Assembly (NCBI GenBank): GCA_024644585.1
Contig: JAHEHM010000001.1
Span: forward strand, 1 to 59,806
DNA: 59,806 nucleotides
Direction: 5' to 3'
DNA from: Porticoccaceae bacterium
GTDB lineage: Bacteria > Pseudomonadota > Gammaproteobacteria > Pseudomonadales > Porticoccaceae
Under the pieces are notes generated by a model, which was not told the DNA's origin, ran no database searches, and was given only the letters and a program-made list of their open reading frames with translations. How positions within the stretch are numbered: position 1 is the stretch's first letter; every line of letters starts with the position of its first letter. Shown piece after piece: positions 39,253-49,823 of the stretch. The position numbers and the translations under genes are program-made.

Positions 39253-41148
39253 ATGATTACAAACAAATATTATTTCCCCCTAACTCTTATACTGTTTTTA
39301 TTGTTTGGTTGTAGTGATGAGCCTTTAGAGTATGAGATAGCACCCACCCCTAATATCGTAACCAACGAACAATACACCTGGGATCTAACCGACCTATACC
39401 CTGACCTCAGCGCCTGGCAAGTCGCTAAAGAAAAAGCCGCTCAGCAAATAAAAGATCTAAGCAAGTTACAGGGCGCCCTTGGCAACAGTTCGGCAACACT
39501 TTTATCTGCCTCCGATCAAATATCAGCCGTCTACAAAGACGTTGTGCGCATCTATGTGCATGCCAACCTGAATGCTGATGTTGATACTCGTATCGCTGAA
39601 AACCAAGAGCGTAGTCAATTAGCACGCAATCTTTTTAGCGATCTCAGTGCAGCTATTAGTTGGTATAACCCAGAACTATTAGCGTTAGGCGAAAAGAAAA
39701 TTGCCCAATTTCTTGCTCAAGAGCCGGCATTGGCCAAACATGGTTTTGGTATAAATGATGCACTGCGTCGCGCACCTCATACGCTTGTTAGTGAGATTGA
39801 GACCCTATTGGCGAAAACAAGCAAACTAACCAGCGGCGCTAATTCTATTTACTCGGTTTTCGCTAACGCTAATATGCCCTGGCCAACGGTGACTTTGTCT
39901 AATGGTAAAGAGATAAGACTAAGTCAGGCTGGCTATTCTGCTGGTAGGCAGGCAACATCAAGAGAAGACCGAAAAATGGTTTTTGATACTTTCTGGTCAG
40001 TATGGCAGGACTACGAAGCCACTCTGGGCGCGATCATGAATTCGCAAATCCAAGGGTTAGCCTTTAAAACTGATGCTCGAAACTATAAAAGCTCTCTCGG
40101 GCGAGCGCTGTTTGATGACAATATGCCGCCTGAGGTCTACGAGACTCTTGTTGAAGAGGTGAATCAATCACTACCCACTCTCCACCGGTATTTTAAATTG
40201 CGCAAACGCATGCTCGGCATAAAAGATGAGATGCGTTACTACGATATATACCCGCCTTTGGTTAACCTCAACAAACAATTTAGCATTGAAGATTCTATTG
40301 AGGTTACAAGACGTGCATTGAAACCTTTGGGTGCAGAGTATATGGCAGCTTATGATCTTGGCGTTAAAAATCGCTGGATGCATGTTTACCCATCAGAAGG
40401 CAAGCGATCGGGTGCCTATATGTCAGGCGGTGCCTATGATGTTCACCCTTATGTGTTGCTTAATCATAATGACGATTTTGAAAGCGCTTCAACTTTTGCC
40501 CATGAATATGGCCATGCCGTTCATTCAGTTTTAGCCAATGCACAGCAGCCATGGGAGACTGCTGGCTACTCAACCTTTATCGCTGAAACGGCGTCTATTA
40601 TGAATGAGATGCTGCTTCAGGATATGGTGATAGACGAGGCTAAAACTGATAATGAAAAGCTATTTTATTTGGGTATTGGCCTTGAAGCATTACGCGGTAC
40701 TTTTTACCGACAAACCATGTTTGCAGAATTCGAACTAAAAATTAATCAGGAAGTAGAATCTGGCAATGTTCTCACTGGCTCTAAGCTGAGCTCAATGTAT
40801 TTGGAGTTACTAAAACGCTATCATGGCCATGATCAGGGCGTAATGACCATCGATGATTTATACAGCATAGAATGGGCCTATATTCCGCATTTTTATTATG
40901 ATTTTTATGTTTTCCAATATGCCACATCGATTGCCGCTGCCAGTGGCCTAGCCAAGAAAATCAGCACCGGGAATCAACAATCTCAGCAAGACTTTATTAC
41001 ATTACTAAAGGCGGGTGGTTCTGATTACCCCTATGAGTTAATGAAGAATGCTGGCATTGATATGGCAACTCCAGCGCCCTATCGAGCACTGGTGGAACGC
41101 ATGAATAAGATTATGGACGAAATGGAAACCATTCTAGATCGCAGCTAA
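39253..41148 (+). CDS. M3 family oligoendopeptidase F-like metallopeptidase, predicted lipoprotein
   Basis: HEYGHAVHS zinc motif; lipobox FLLFGC. Confidence 0.92.
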   Translation: MITNKYYFPLTLILFLLFGCSDEPLEYEIAPTPNIVTNEQYTWDLTDLYPDLSAWQVAKEKAAQQIKDLSKLQGALGNSSATLLSASDQISAVYKDVVRIYVHANLNADVDTRIAENQERSQLARNLFSDLSAAISWYNPELLALGEKKIAQFLAQEPALAKHGFGINDALRRAPHTLVSEIETLLAKTSKLTSGANSIYSVFANANMPWPTVTLSNGKEIRLSQAGYSAGRQATSREDRKMVFDTFWSVWQDYEATLGAIMNSQIQGLAFKTDARNYKSSLGRALFDDNMPPEVYETLVEEVNQSLPTLHRYFKLRKRMLGIKDEMRYYDIYPPLVNLNKQFSIEDSIEVTRRALKPLGAEYMAAYDLGVKNRWMHVYPSEGKRSGAYMSGGAYDVHPYVLLNHNDDFESASTFAHEYGHAVHSVLANAQQPWETAGYSTFIAETASIMNEMLLQDMVIDEAKTDNEKLFYLGIGLEALRGTFYRQTMFAEFELKINQEVESGNVLTGSKLSSMYLELLKRYHGHDQGVMTIDDLYSIEWAYIPHFYYDFYVFQYATSIAAASGLAKKISTGNQQSQQDFITLLKAGGSDYPYELMKNAGIDMATPAPYRALVERMNKIMDEMETILDRS

Positions 41149-41168
41149 CCAGCACAATAAGTCGACGC

Positions 41169-41192
41169 AAAAAAAGGGGCTAAAATAGCCCC
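41169..41192 (-). terminator. Terminator downstream of GH17 lipoprotein gene
   Basis: GGGGCTA-AAA-TAGCCCC with T-tract on the minus strand. Confidence 0.75.
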
Positions 41193-41211
41193 CTGTATAG
41201 TTCAACATAAA

Positions 41212-43095
41212 CTAGTTTTTAGAGTAATAGATATTTCTGATATCAAGGCCCTTATTGTCTGCTGAAAAACTACTCCACAGATATAAAATGCCAGTGACAT
41301 CGGTTAGGTCGGCACCCTTATCGATTTTTGCTAGTGGTAGTTTATAGCTAACCCAATCTTCGGTTAGCTGGCTATCCGCTTGTGGGCCAAATGACTGAAA
41401 ATTATTAACCTGTGTGCCCGCTAAAAAGATACCGGTTTGAAAACCAATATTAAAAGCCAATGAAGCATCGCCGCGTATATCAAAATTCAAATAACCTGAT
41501 GCGAAATTAGATAGATTTTCACCATGATCGCCCTGCAGTTCTAGGCCACCACCCCACCAGTTGCCTATGCGGGTAGTCACCTCAATAATACTGTCATCAG
41601 TCATCTGAATATTCATAGTACCTTCCCAAGGGTTAAGTTTTATCTCATTACTTGGGTAGGTCATATCGTTTTCAGTTGAGGGGATCATGGCAGGATTAAC
41701 CACAACATAGGTCTCTGCCTCAACGGGCTTGCCTGCCACAGCATTAGGGTTAACCGTAGTAAGCTTGCGAATGCCCATTTGGCTCTTGAAGGGTGGCAAC
41801 AACACATCTTGCATTAACGCCGCTCGATCTCCCTGATAACTCTTTGTTAAGGGCTTACCACCGCGCGTTAATCCCTCAAAGGCCTTCTGATCCACTAAAT
41901 CCCACAGGGCATATTTAATCGTGTTATCCAAGGCGACTAATCCAAAATGATTTTCCGAACCGTTGACATCGTGGGGGTCTTTCCACTGCTCATCAAAGGC
42001 CTCAAAGTAGAACACCGACATACCTGCCGACTTTTCCCAGTCGCGCATATGTTTATAGAATATTGCCTGCTTGAGCTCATCAGCGGCTTTAGAACCAGTG
42101 GCGCCATAGGCAGTGGCTGCAATCGATGACCAGCCTGTTTCTCCAATATGAATGGGTTTTTCAATCCCCAAACTTGCCAAATAATCCGCTACACCCTGAT
42201 ACTGAGAAATAGCGTACTGTTTAGCGCGCAACATAGCAGCTTCAATCATTTGCTGTTCTGAAAGCTGCTCTTCGTGCTTTAACACCCCCCAAAAATCTGA
42301 ATTGTAGTGGGAGTCATGAAATGGATAGGTATGCACCGAAAGGAAATCAACAGCATTAATTAATTTCACTAGGTCATCTGTATGGTAGCCCTTGTCGCCC
42401 CCACCCCAGGATTCGAAATTATCAGAACTGGTAACCCATAGGTCAGCGGGCAAGTCCCCTGCCTGCTTTAGATCCTGCAAATAATTCACCCAGCGAAGAA
42501 TAGTTTTAGGATAGACAAAGTATTTTACCGCCCATTGCACCATGGCCTCATTGCCCACGGCAATAACCTTAACAATATCTGGGTATTGATTGGCTAATTC
42601 CGCTGCTTTGTTTATTTCCGTGCGATTATTCTCTTCACTTTCTTGATGATGGTCAGGCTCAAGATCTGTCCAAGCATTTTTACAGTCGATCCATGCACCG
42701 AGCATCACATACATTTCAAAGCTTGGATCTGCCTGTTTTAACTCACTAATGGCTTGAAGCATACGTTCCGCTTGAGGAAATTGCGAAGCATTATAGGTGC
42801 GAAGCACTCTCACCCCCATGGCATACAGAATTTGCATATCTTCTTTGAGGTCTGCAACTGTTGGCCCCTGCTCACGGGTTTTTTCGCGATAGCCACCATA
42901 GGAGATTGCCGGATAATTTGGATTACCCAGAATCTCAGCGGCTGAAGGGCTAGTAGACTGATTAGATTGCAAGGCATTGTCACAACCAGAAACCACTAAA
43001 ACCATAAGCGAAATAAGAATAGAGGCAGAAAATATTTTCACTAGTAGAAACCTTATACTGTTATTGATTAATTGGGTCGTAATTATATTACTCAT
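41212..43095 (-). CDS. GH17-like beta-1,3-glucanase lipoprotein with C-terminal beta-rich (CBM-like) domain
   Basis: Lipobox VVSGC; VGNEAM and IGETGWSS catalytic motifs. Confidence 0.88.
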   Translation of the reverse strand: MSNIITTQLINNSIRFLLVKIFSASILISLMVLVVSGCDNALQSNQSTSPSAAEILGNPNYPAISYGGYREKTREQGPTVADLKEDMQILYAMGVRVLRTYNASQFPQAERMLQAISELKQADPSFEMYVMLGAWIDCKNAWTDLEPDHHQESEENNRTEINKAAELANQYPDIVKVIAVGNEAMVQWAVKYFVYPKTILRWVNYLQDLKQAGDLPADLWVTSSDNFESWGGGDKGYHTDDLVKLINAVDFLSVHTYPFHDSHYNSDFWGVLKHEEQLSEQQMIEAAMLRAKQYAISQYQGVADYLASLGIEKPIHIGETGWSSIAATAYGATGSKAADELKQAIFYKHMRDWEKSAGMSVFYFEAFDEQWKDPHDVNGSENHFGLVALDNTIKYALWDLVDQKAFEGLTRGGKPLTKSYQGDRAALMQDVLLPPFKSQMGIRKLTTVNPNAVAGKPVEAETYVVVNPAMIPSTENDMTYPSNEIKLNPWEGTMNIQMTDDSIIEVTTRIGNWWGGGLELQGDHGENLSNFASGYLNFDIRGDASLAFNIGFQTGIFLAGTQVNNFQSFGPQADSQLTEDWVSYKLPLAKIDKGADLTDVTGILYLWSSFSADNKGLDIRNIYYSKN

Positions 43096-43124
43096 TGGCT
43101 AATTTTGACTAGCAACAATAAGCC

Positions 43125-44438
43125 TTGTTTTGTATGACACCCAGAAATAGAATACGACCCACTTTAAAATTCAAGAGTTTTCTTCACATGTCCCCCGCTA
43201 ACGTCAAATTGCATCAGATTGATAATAAATTTCAACTTAAAGTAAATGGCCAGCCTTTTTATATCAATGGTGCTGGTGTTGATTTTGGCAGCATTAAAAG
43301 CCTCGCCGACTTTGGCGGCAATGCATTTCGTACCTGGCGAGTCAATAATGGTGAGAAAACTGGTCGGGAAATTCTAGATGAGGCTCATCAATATGGGCTT
43401 ATGGTGTGTATGGGACTTGAGGTCGAACGTGAGCGTCATGGTTTTGATTACGATGACGAGGTCGCAGTTGCCAAGCAACTGGCCGAAATCAAGCAAGATA
43501 TTCTCGATCTAAAGGATCATCCTGCACTCTTAATGTGGGGCATTGGCAATGAGCTTAATCTTCGCCATAAAAACCCAAAAGTGTGGGATGCGGTGAATGA
43601 TCTTTCCAAAATGATTCATAAAATAGACCCTAACCACCCTACCACTACCATGCTTGCCGGCGCTGAACCCGATGAAATTAAATTAGTTGCGGCGCGCTGT
43701 CCCGATCTGGATCTGCTGTCTTTTCAGATTTATGGCGAAATAAATAAGCTACCGAGCTTTTTACAAAAAAGTAACTATTCGGGCGCTTATATGATTACCG
43801 AATGGGGTGCCACTGGCCATTGGGAATGTACCCAAACTGATTGGGAGCGACCGATTGAATCCAATAGCACCGAGAAGGCCGCTGACTATCATTCGCGCTT
43901 TTCAAATGTTATTGCCGCAGATAAAACTCAGTGCATTGGCTCCTTTGTTTTTCTGTGGGGACAAAAGCAAGAGCGAACTCCCACCTGGTATGGCTTATTT
44001 TTGGAAAATAATAACAGTACCGAGGCAGCTCAAGTCATGCAGTATCTTTGGACGGGACAATGGGCCACTCATAGAATTCCACAGATAGGTAAGCTTAGGG
44101 TAAATAACATGCTTGCTGAGGAAAACGTTCACTTGCAAGCTCAACAAACCTACAGCGCAACCATCGATATAAAAAGCACAGATAAAAACCTCAGCTATCG
44201 ATGGGAAATTATGGAAGAAGTTGACCGTAATATGGAAAGTGATGGTGGCGATTTTGAGCCTACGCCAGCGATTGTATGGCAGCAATCCGAATCATCTAGC
44301 CTGAAACAGGTAACATTTGTAGCGCCTGACAAAGGCGAATATCGTCTATTTGTTTATATAGATGACTTGCATGGTGGGACGGCTACCGCAAATATGCCTA
44401 TTTTAGTCGAATCGGCAGGGACTCCCTCTAAAGCCTAA
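43125..44438 (+). CDS. Clan GH-A glycoside hydrolase (GH2 TIM-barrel-like), likely cytoplasmic; start may be Met at 43188
   Basis: LMWGIGNELNLRHKN and YMITEWGATGHWE acid/base and nucleophile motifs, no signal peptide. Confidence 0.8.
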   Translation: MFCMTPRNRIRPTLKFKSFLHMSPANVKLHQIDNKFQLKVNGQPFYINGAGVDFGSIKSLADFGGNAFRTWRVNNGEKTGREILDEAHQYGLMVCMGLEVERERHGFDYDDEVAVAKQLAEIKQDILDLKDHPALLMWGIGNELNLRHKNPKVWDAVNDLSKMIHKIDPNHPTTTMLAGAEPDEIKLVAARCPDLDLLSFQIYGEINKLPSFLQKSNYSGAYMITEWGATGHWECTQTDWERPIESNSTEKAADYHSRFSNVIAADKTQCIGSFVFLWGQKQERTPTWYGLFLENNNSTEAAQVMQYLWTGQWATHRIPQIGKLRVNNMLAEENVHLQAQQTYSATIDIKSTDKNLSYRWEIMEEVDRNMESDGGDFEPTPAIVWQQSESSSLKQVTFVAPDKGEYRLFVYIDDLHGGTATANMPILVESAGTPSKA

Positions 44439-44500
44439 CCTATACTCATTTGGTATAGGTCTATATGATGGTAGACTCAATAAAAAACTAGTTAAACCCT

Positions 44501-44534
44501 GTTGTAACTGGCGGTTTAATCGCTTTATTACAAC
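44501..44534 (+). promoter_or_regulatory. Inverted pair GTTGTAA...TTACAAC upstream of GPH/MFS transporter
   Basis: GTTGTAA (44501-44507) and TTACAAC (44528-44534), 20-nt spacer; related pair at 49824-49870. Confidence 0.4.
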
Positions 44535-44587
44535 TGTAGCGAGTGAAAATCACTTATAACTAATAATAACTTTAGAAGAACTGGACT

Positions 44588-46009
44588 ATGTCTCAAGATA
44601 ATTCGTTGCAATCCTCAAATAGTAATTTGGTCCCCTTTAGTCAAAAAGTCGCCTTTGGTATTGGTATGTTAGCCAATCAGATGTTCCCTGCAGCACTGGG
44701 TATCTTTATGGTCATTCTGGTTCAGGGCTTGGGTATGAGTCCGGTTCTATGGGCACTAATTTTCTTTATCCCTAAATTGATTGATGCGGTAACCGACCCG
44801 TTAATGGGTTATATCTCCGATCATACTAATTCGCGCTGGGGCAAACGCCGACCCTATGTGTTTGTCGGCGCCATTATCTCTGGACTGTCATTTATGATGA
44901 TGTGGCAGCTGTATGCCACTAATACCGAGATGTATAACTTCTACTATTTTCTCTTTTGGGCCTGTGTATTCTGGATTGGCATGACTATTTTTGGGGTTCC
45001 CTACGTAGCCATGGGCTATGAGATGAGCTCCGACTTCCATGAGCGCACACGCATTATGGCAGTCGCCCAATGGATTGGTCAGTGGGCTTGGGTGATTGCA
45101 CCCTGGTTCTGGATTATTCTGTATGACCCTGACTGGTATGCATCAGCTACTGAAGGCGCTAGAACCCTTTCACTATGGGTTGGCGGTGGCTGTATGATAA
45201 TGGCATTAGTACCCGCTATTTTTTGTACCCATACAACGCCTGCCTCAGCTAAGCAATATGAAGATGATGGCAAATCATTAAAAGAAACCATGCATGACTT
45301 TTGGCGCGGCATCGTTGTTACTTTGCGCAATAAGCCTTTCCAAAAAATCTGTATCGCCACCTTCTTTATCTTCAATGCTTTCCAAGTAGTGGCTGCATTC
45401 TCTTGGTTTATTGTTGTGTACTACATGAATGAAGGCGACCCAGCGGCTGCCGGTGTATGGCCAACATTATTTGGTTCTATTGGTGCATTATTCACCACCT
45501 TTATGGTGATACCGATCGTCAATTACATGGCGCAAAAATATGGTAAAAAGGCCACCTTCCTTTACTCACAGGCTATATCTTTGGTGGGTTATGTCCTTTT
45601 TTGGTGGGGATTCTCTCCAGAAAACCCATGGATGATGTTTATTCCGTTACCGCTATTTGCGTTTGGTATTGGCGGCCTCTTTACCATCATGATGTCAATG
45701 ACGGCTGATGTCTGTGACTTAGACGAACTAGAGACCAATCAGCGAAGAGAAGGCACCTTTGGCGCTATCTACTGGTGGATGGTTAAGTTTGGTGGTGCCT
45801 TTGCCGGTGCTGCGAGTGGCTTGATTTTAAGCGTAATCGGCTTTGATCAGTCGGTGGCATTACAGAGTGATGAAACACTCACCCTACTTCGACTGAGCTA
45901 TATTATTATTCCTTGTACTGGAACTTTGATCGCGATTTTTGCCATGCGTAACTATGATTTAGATGAAGAGCGCTCTCAAGAAATTCGCACTCAGCTAGAA
46001 GCTCGTTAA
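44588..46009 (+). CDS. GPH family / MFS sugar transporter
   Basis: PKLIDAVTDPLMGYISDHTNSRWGKRRPYVFVGAI. Confidence 0.94.
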   Translation: MSQDNSLQSSNSNLVPFSQKVAFGIGMLANQMFPAALGIFMVILVQGLGMSPVLWALIFFIPKLIDAVTDPLMGYISDHTNSRWGKRRPYVFVGAIISGLSFMMMWQLYATNTEMYNFYYFLFWACVFWIGMTIFGVPYVAMGYEMSSDFHERTRIMAVAQWIGQWAWVIAPWFWIILYDPDWYASATEGARTLSLWVGGGCMIMALVPAIFCTHTTPASAKQYEDDGKSLKETMHDFWRGIVVTLRNKPFQKICIATFFIFNAFQVVAAFSWFIVVYYMNEGDPAAAGVWPTLFGSIGALFTTFMVIPIVNYMAQKYGKKATFLYSQAISLVGYVLFWWGFSPENPWMMFIPLPLFAFGIGGLFTIMMSMTADVCDLDELETNQRREGTFGAIYWWMVKFGGAFAGAASGLILSVIGFDQSVALQSDETLTLLRLSYIIIPCTGTLIAIFAMRNYDLDEERSQEIRTQLEAR

Positions 46010-46030
46010 TGTCGAGTTAATTATCTACAG

Positions 46031-46068
46031 AAACAAAAAAGCCGTCTTAATAGACGGCTTTTTTGTTT
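46031..46068. terminator. Bidirectional rho-independent terminator between convergent MFS and phosphorylase genes
   Basis: AAACAAAAAAGCCGTC-TTAATA-GACGGCTTTTTTGTTT perfect 16-bp stem. Confidence 0.93.
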
Positions 46069-46085
46069 GTTCTATAAGCTATGGA

Positions 46086-49000
46086 TTATTCTAATCCTGG
46101 CTCCAATGCAACCTTGATTGAGACCACTTCGCCAGTCTTATCAAAGATTGACAGTGAAGTCTCAGCATCAATAGCATCACCCGCAATGGCTTTTTCACTG
46201 CCATCAGCATAGCTCACCACAATAGAGGTCTGCTTAGCTAAACTATAAACCACTGGAACCTGACAGTAGGTAAAGCCAAGCTGTCCAGCTGCAAGCGCAA
46301 CGCTTTGCTGTTCACCGGAAATATCAAAGTAGCTGAGATTAGCAGATGAAGATAGGAACTCTGACTTTCTAAGAATAAAGGGTCTAAAGCAGATAGTACC
46401 CTGAGAAACCGAAACACCCAGTTCCATAAGACGTGTAATCACTTCTTCTTTCACCTGACCTGTCATGCCCGGCTGTTTAGCGCCGGCAAAACCTGGTGTA
46501 TGTGAATATGGATCCGTAGGGAAGGCACCATAATTTTCTGGTGTTTTATTAAAGCCAATACCCGCACGAATATCGAAGTAACAGTCTGCTAACTTTCCTA
46601 CCACAACCGGATCAGAATCCTGCTCAAGTGCTTTACGGAAGTTTTCTAGCGCGGCTAGCAATAACTTAGACACCATATGCCAGTAAATTGAACCCAACCC
46701 TTCATAGGCATACATACCGCCTGAACGGCCTGTAAACTGACGATGGTTGAAGACAGATTCAAATATTTCTTCAATTAACGGCTGCTCTTTTTGCACTAAT
46801 GCGTCATAACCATTTGACTTAAGGGTCTCGAGCACAGCCTTAGCACTATCAACATTATTAAAAGCGCCATTAAAGTGGTATCCACCCTGCGAATCTTTTT
46901 CTACTAATGATGTATTGCCAGAAGACACTAATGTTTGCAGTAATTCTGAACGCTTAAGTTGGTCTGCAGGAATAATGTTCTTATCCACATAGCGCGTAAG
47001 CTCACGATCTGGATATAACAGATAAGAGTGCTGACGGGCAGTATATACAGCTGATTGTCTCAGAGATGTTAGCACCTCAAGAGCCTGCTCAGGGTTTAAA
47101 TAGCCCGAACTCAATACCGCAACTTGACCCTCTAGCATCTCATACAAATAGTTGACTTCGACAGAGTCGTCTTTGGCAGTCATTAGATTGTAGGCATGAT
47201 AAAGACCGTCTTCACGACGGTTAGCCTCAATTGTATGATCAATATACTCAAGTGATAGATTTAGGAATGCAATCAGGTCTGCCGTTTTAAGCATAACGCG
47301 ATTACCACTAAAATCATTAGCATAGACATCGCCTCTAAACTGACTACCGGCTTCACCTAGTGCATCAACGACAAGCTTTCTATCAGCATCGTTAATTTTT
47401 CCTGCCAATAGTTGCTTGTTATCTTCGAAAGTACTGTTAATTGATCTTAGTAGCGCTTCAATTTCTTCTGAAATAGCCACTTCTTCAAGTTCAGTATTAG
47501 CAAATAAATCGAGAAGATACTGCTGATAACGACGGGTGTAATACAGTGTTACCATCGATACGCCGTAGCCAACCAATGCATTATTCGCGTCATTCCATTC
47601 CGGACGCTGGGTATTCATCCAGATTCCGCCTTCAGGAATAAAGTTTGATAACTTAGATAGCATGGTCGCAAGTAGCTTTTCAGTCAGATTTACATAGTAA
47701 ACTGAGCCGTTTTTGTCCCATATAAGACGACCATCAGCACCTACCTGTGATACGCGCTGTTCGATAAGCTCATCAGCTGCTTCATCAAAATCAATCGTAT
47801 TATGCGGATCATCCAAAAGATCCTGATAAGGTTTGATTTTGTAAGGCACATTGGCATAACAAAATAGATCACGGGTCAGGAAATCGCGAAGCGTGCCTGG
47901 GTGGTGATCATTTGAAAATTCTAAGAATTTAAGCAAATAGATAATTTGGTGATCGCCCCAATAACCGATATTTGCCCAAGGATCATGCGGATCTGGCTTT
48001 TCCCAATCAATACCTGCTTTGGTAATTCGATAAGGGTTGTAGCCATCGGCGGTAGAAGCATTAACAAACTTACAAATCATACTTTCAATGTAGTTTGGAA
48101 TAGAGAAACTCAGCGCTTCCCAGTTCTGGAAAATATCTCGCCAGTTGCCTTCAAAGTTAAGCAGCTGTGAACCATCATCTTGCTTCACTTTAATATTAAA
48201 CTTATTCCAGGGTCGCGAAGGATCACCATGACGACGACTAAAGCTTAATGGAAGGTATTCAAAACAAATGCGCTGAACGCCAGCATCATTTTGTTTTGCA
48301 GCAGCCTTAATAAGATCGCTGTAGTGGAAGCTATCCTCTAAGCCATCAAAAAAGCTTTGGAAGTTACTGTATACATCGCGATTAAAGCCTTTAACAAACT
48401 CAATAAAGTCAGCTTTAGGAACCGAGTAGTTATCAACAAAAAGTCCACCACGCATAACATTAAACAAGACATTGGCAAAATGATGATTAGCACTCAATTC
48501 ATCTTCAGTGACCTGTAAGCCATCGGAAATACCCACAATACGCGCCAGATTTTCTGAACCTAAGGCAATATCGTCTTCAATCTCTTGTTTGATATTTTGA
48601 TTGGAATGTAAGTCTGCAATTAAATCTTTAACTTTTGCAGGGCCTTGATTGATTTCAGCTACGATACTCCAGCTAGATTCTGCAGATGCCGCCAGCTCAA
48701 TAGTATCGCTGACAAAATAAGCACCGCGACGGCCTCTCACATCGAGCTCTTGCTCGATAGATTCACCATGACGGAAGTCGTCTAGCTGTAATGATGAAAC
48801 CAGTTTTTTCGAATTAGGTAAGCCAACAGACCATACAGTGGTAGTTGATAGCGCTTCACTGGGTTCAGCACGATCCACCAGAATAGAACTCATACTATAA
48901 AGGCCAAGACCAGAATCTGCCTCAAGCTCATTCTTTTTATAGGCATCGACCAAACAGCTTAGAGAACCCTGAACATCGGGTTCAACACCGTAGGGAATCA

Positions 49001-49565
49001 AATTCTCGATACCGTCAACAATCTCGACCTGAGCAGGTGCATCAGCGTTGTTAACTAAAGTAGATGTCTTAACAAAACCAAACTTATCAGAGGTGCGCCA
49101 TGCATAACGGAAGGTCAGTGAAAGATCATGGTTAACTTCTTCAAAAACTAACTTGTCACCAAAAACGTTTTTGTAGAGATTGCGCGTGATGTTATAGATA
49201 CCATTATATTGCTCAGAGAATGGTTCCCATAATGAGGTTTTATCACCTCGGGTTGCTAAAGCAACGGTTCTGCTACCGGTATAGGGTGAACCATCACTAA
49301 TTTTGTCATCAGTGTAATAAGGAAAGAGTGCACTTTCAGAATTGACTCGACCTGCTGTAAGGCCACCTCGAGTAGAGATAAACATCCAGTGGTCTGAATC
49401 ACTGACCACACTAATGAAGAAATCCTTCATCTGGTTGTAATTTTCAATCTTATAGAAGGTTTCACCCTCTAGATTAACGTACTCGCCTTTAACTTCAACA
49501 TTACCCATTTGTCGAAGTTGCTCACCTACATGAATGCGCTTCTGAGTCATTTGTAACCTAACCAT
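46086..49565 (-). CDS. Large GH94-like glycoside phosphorylase, GH149/GH161-type beta-1,3-oligoglucan phosphorylase candidate
   Basis: 1159 aa; SDHWMFISTRGGLTAGRVNSESALFPYYTDDK, WKFNIKV-type DGSQLLNFEGNWRDIFQNWEAL, GH17 context. Confidence 0.8.
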   Translation of the reverse strand: MVRLQMTQKRIHVGEQLRQMGNVEVKGEYVNLEGETFYKIENYNQMKDFFISVVSDSDHWMFISTRGGLTAGRVNSESALFPYYTDDKISDGSPYTGSRTVALATRGDKTSLWEPFSEQYNGIYNITRNLYKNVFGDKLVFEEVNHDLSLTFRYAWRTSDKFGFVKTSTLVNNADAPAQVEIVDGIENLIPYGVEPDVQGSLSCLVDAYKKNELEADSGLGLYSMSSILVDRAEPSEALSTTTVWSVGLPNSKKLVSSLQLDDFRHGESIEQELDVRGRRGAYFVSDTIELAASAESSWSIVAEINQGPAKVKDLIADLHSNQNIKQEIEDDIALGSENLARIVGISDGLQVTEDELSANHHFANVLFNVMRGGLFVDNYSVPKADFIEFVKGFNRDVYSNFQSFFDGLEDSFHYSDLIKAAAKQNDAGVQRICFEYLPLSFSRRHGDPSRPWNKFNIKVKQDDGSQLLNFEGNWRDIFQNWEALSFSIPNYIESMICKFVNASTADGYNPYRITKAGIDWEKPDPHDPWANIGYWGDHQIIYLLKFLEFSNDHHPGTLRDFLTRDLFCYANVPYKIKPYQDLLDDPHNTIDFDEAADELIEQRVSQVGADGRLIWDKNGSVYYVNLTEKLLATMLSKLSNFIPEGGIWMNTQRPEWNDANNALVGYGVSMVTLYYTRRYQQYLLDLFANTELEEVAISEEIEALLRSINSTFEDNKQLLAGKINDADRKLVVDALGEAGSQFRGDVYANDFSGNRVMLKTADLIAFLNLSLEYIDHTIEANRREDGLYHAYNLMTAKDDSVEVNYLYEMLEGQVAVLSSGYLNPEQALEVLTSLRQSAVYTARQHSYLLYPDRELTRYVDKNIIPADQLKRSELLQTLVSSGNTSLVEKDSQGGYHFNGAFNNVDSAKAVLETLKSNGYDALVQKEQPLIEEIFESVFNHRQFTGRSGGMYAYEGLGSIYWHMVSKLLLAALENFRKALEQDSDPVVVGKLADCYFDIRAGIGFNKTPENYGAFPTDPYSHTPGFAGAKQPGMTGQVKEEVITRLMELGVSVSQGTICFRPFILRKSEFLSSSANLSYFDISGEQQSVALAAGQLGFTYCQVPVVYSLAKQTSIVVSYADGSEKAIAGDAIDAETSLSIFDKTGEVVSIKVALEPGLE

Positions 49566-49711
49566 TATCTTATTAAAAAGTATTGGATTCCCTCTTAAGG
49601 GGTCCTCTCTAGCAAATCCGTTTGTCTCATTATTACTTTTAACTGCTTATCTGCAGCTGAGGTTAATCTTAAAAGTCGGCTATTCTAAGGGCACTGTTCG
49701 ATTTTCGCTAG

Positions 49712-49744
49712 TTTATCGGTCGATAAAATCGCCTCTTTTATCGA
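49712..49744. promoter_or_regulatory. Overlapping palindromes between divergent phosphorylase and GH17 genes
   Basis: TTTATCG-GT-CGATAAA (49712-49727) and TCGATAAAA-TCGCCTC-TTTTATCGA (49720-49744) share a central half-site. Confidence 0.55.
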
Positions 49745-49823
49745 AAATTCACTAAATCTGGCTTTTTAGCCACAAAAAATTGGGTATTATCACAATATCA
49801 AAACAGTTTTAAGCATATACAAG

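Noticed and set aside
43995-44285. 96-aa minus-strand ORF within the GH-A hydrolase gene
   Set aside because: Antisense shadow ORF without motif support
45079-45375. 98-aa minus-strand ORF inside the transporter gene
   Set aside because: Antisense shadow of a well-supported transporter
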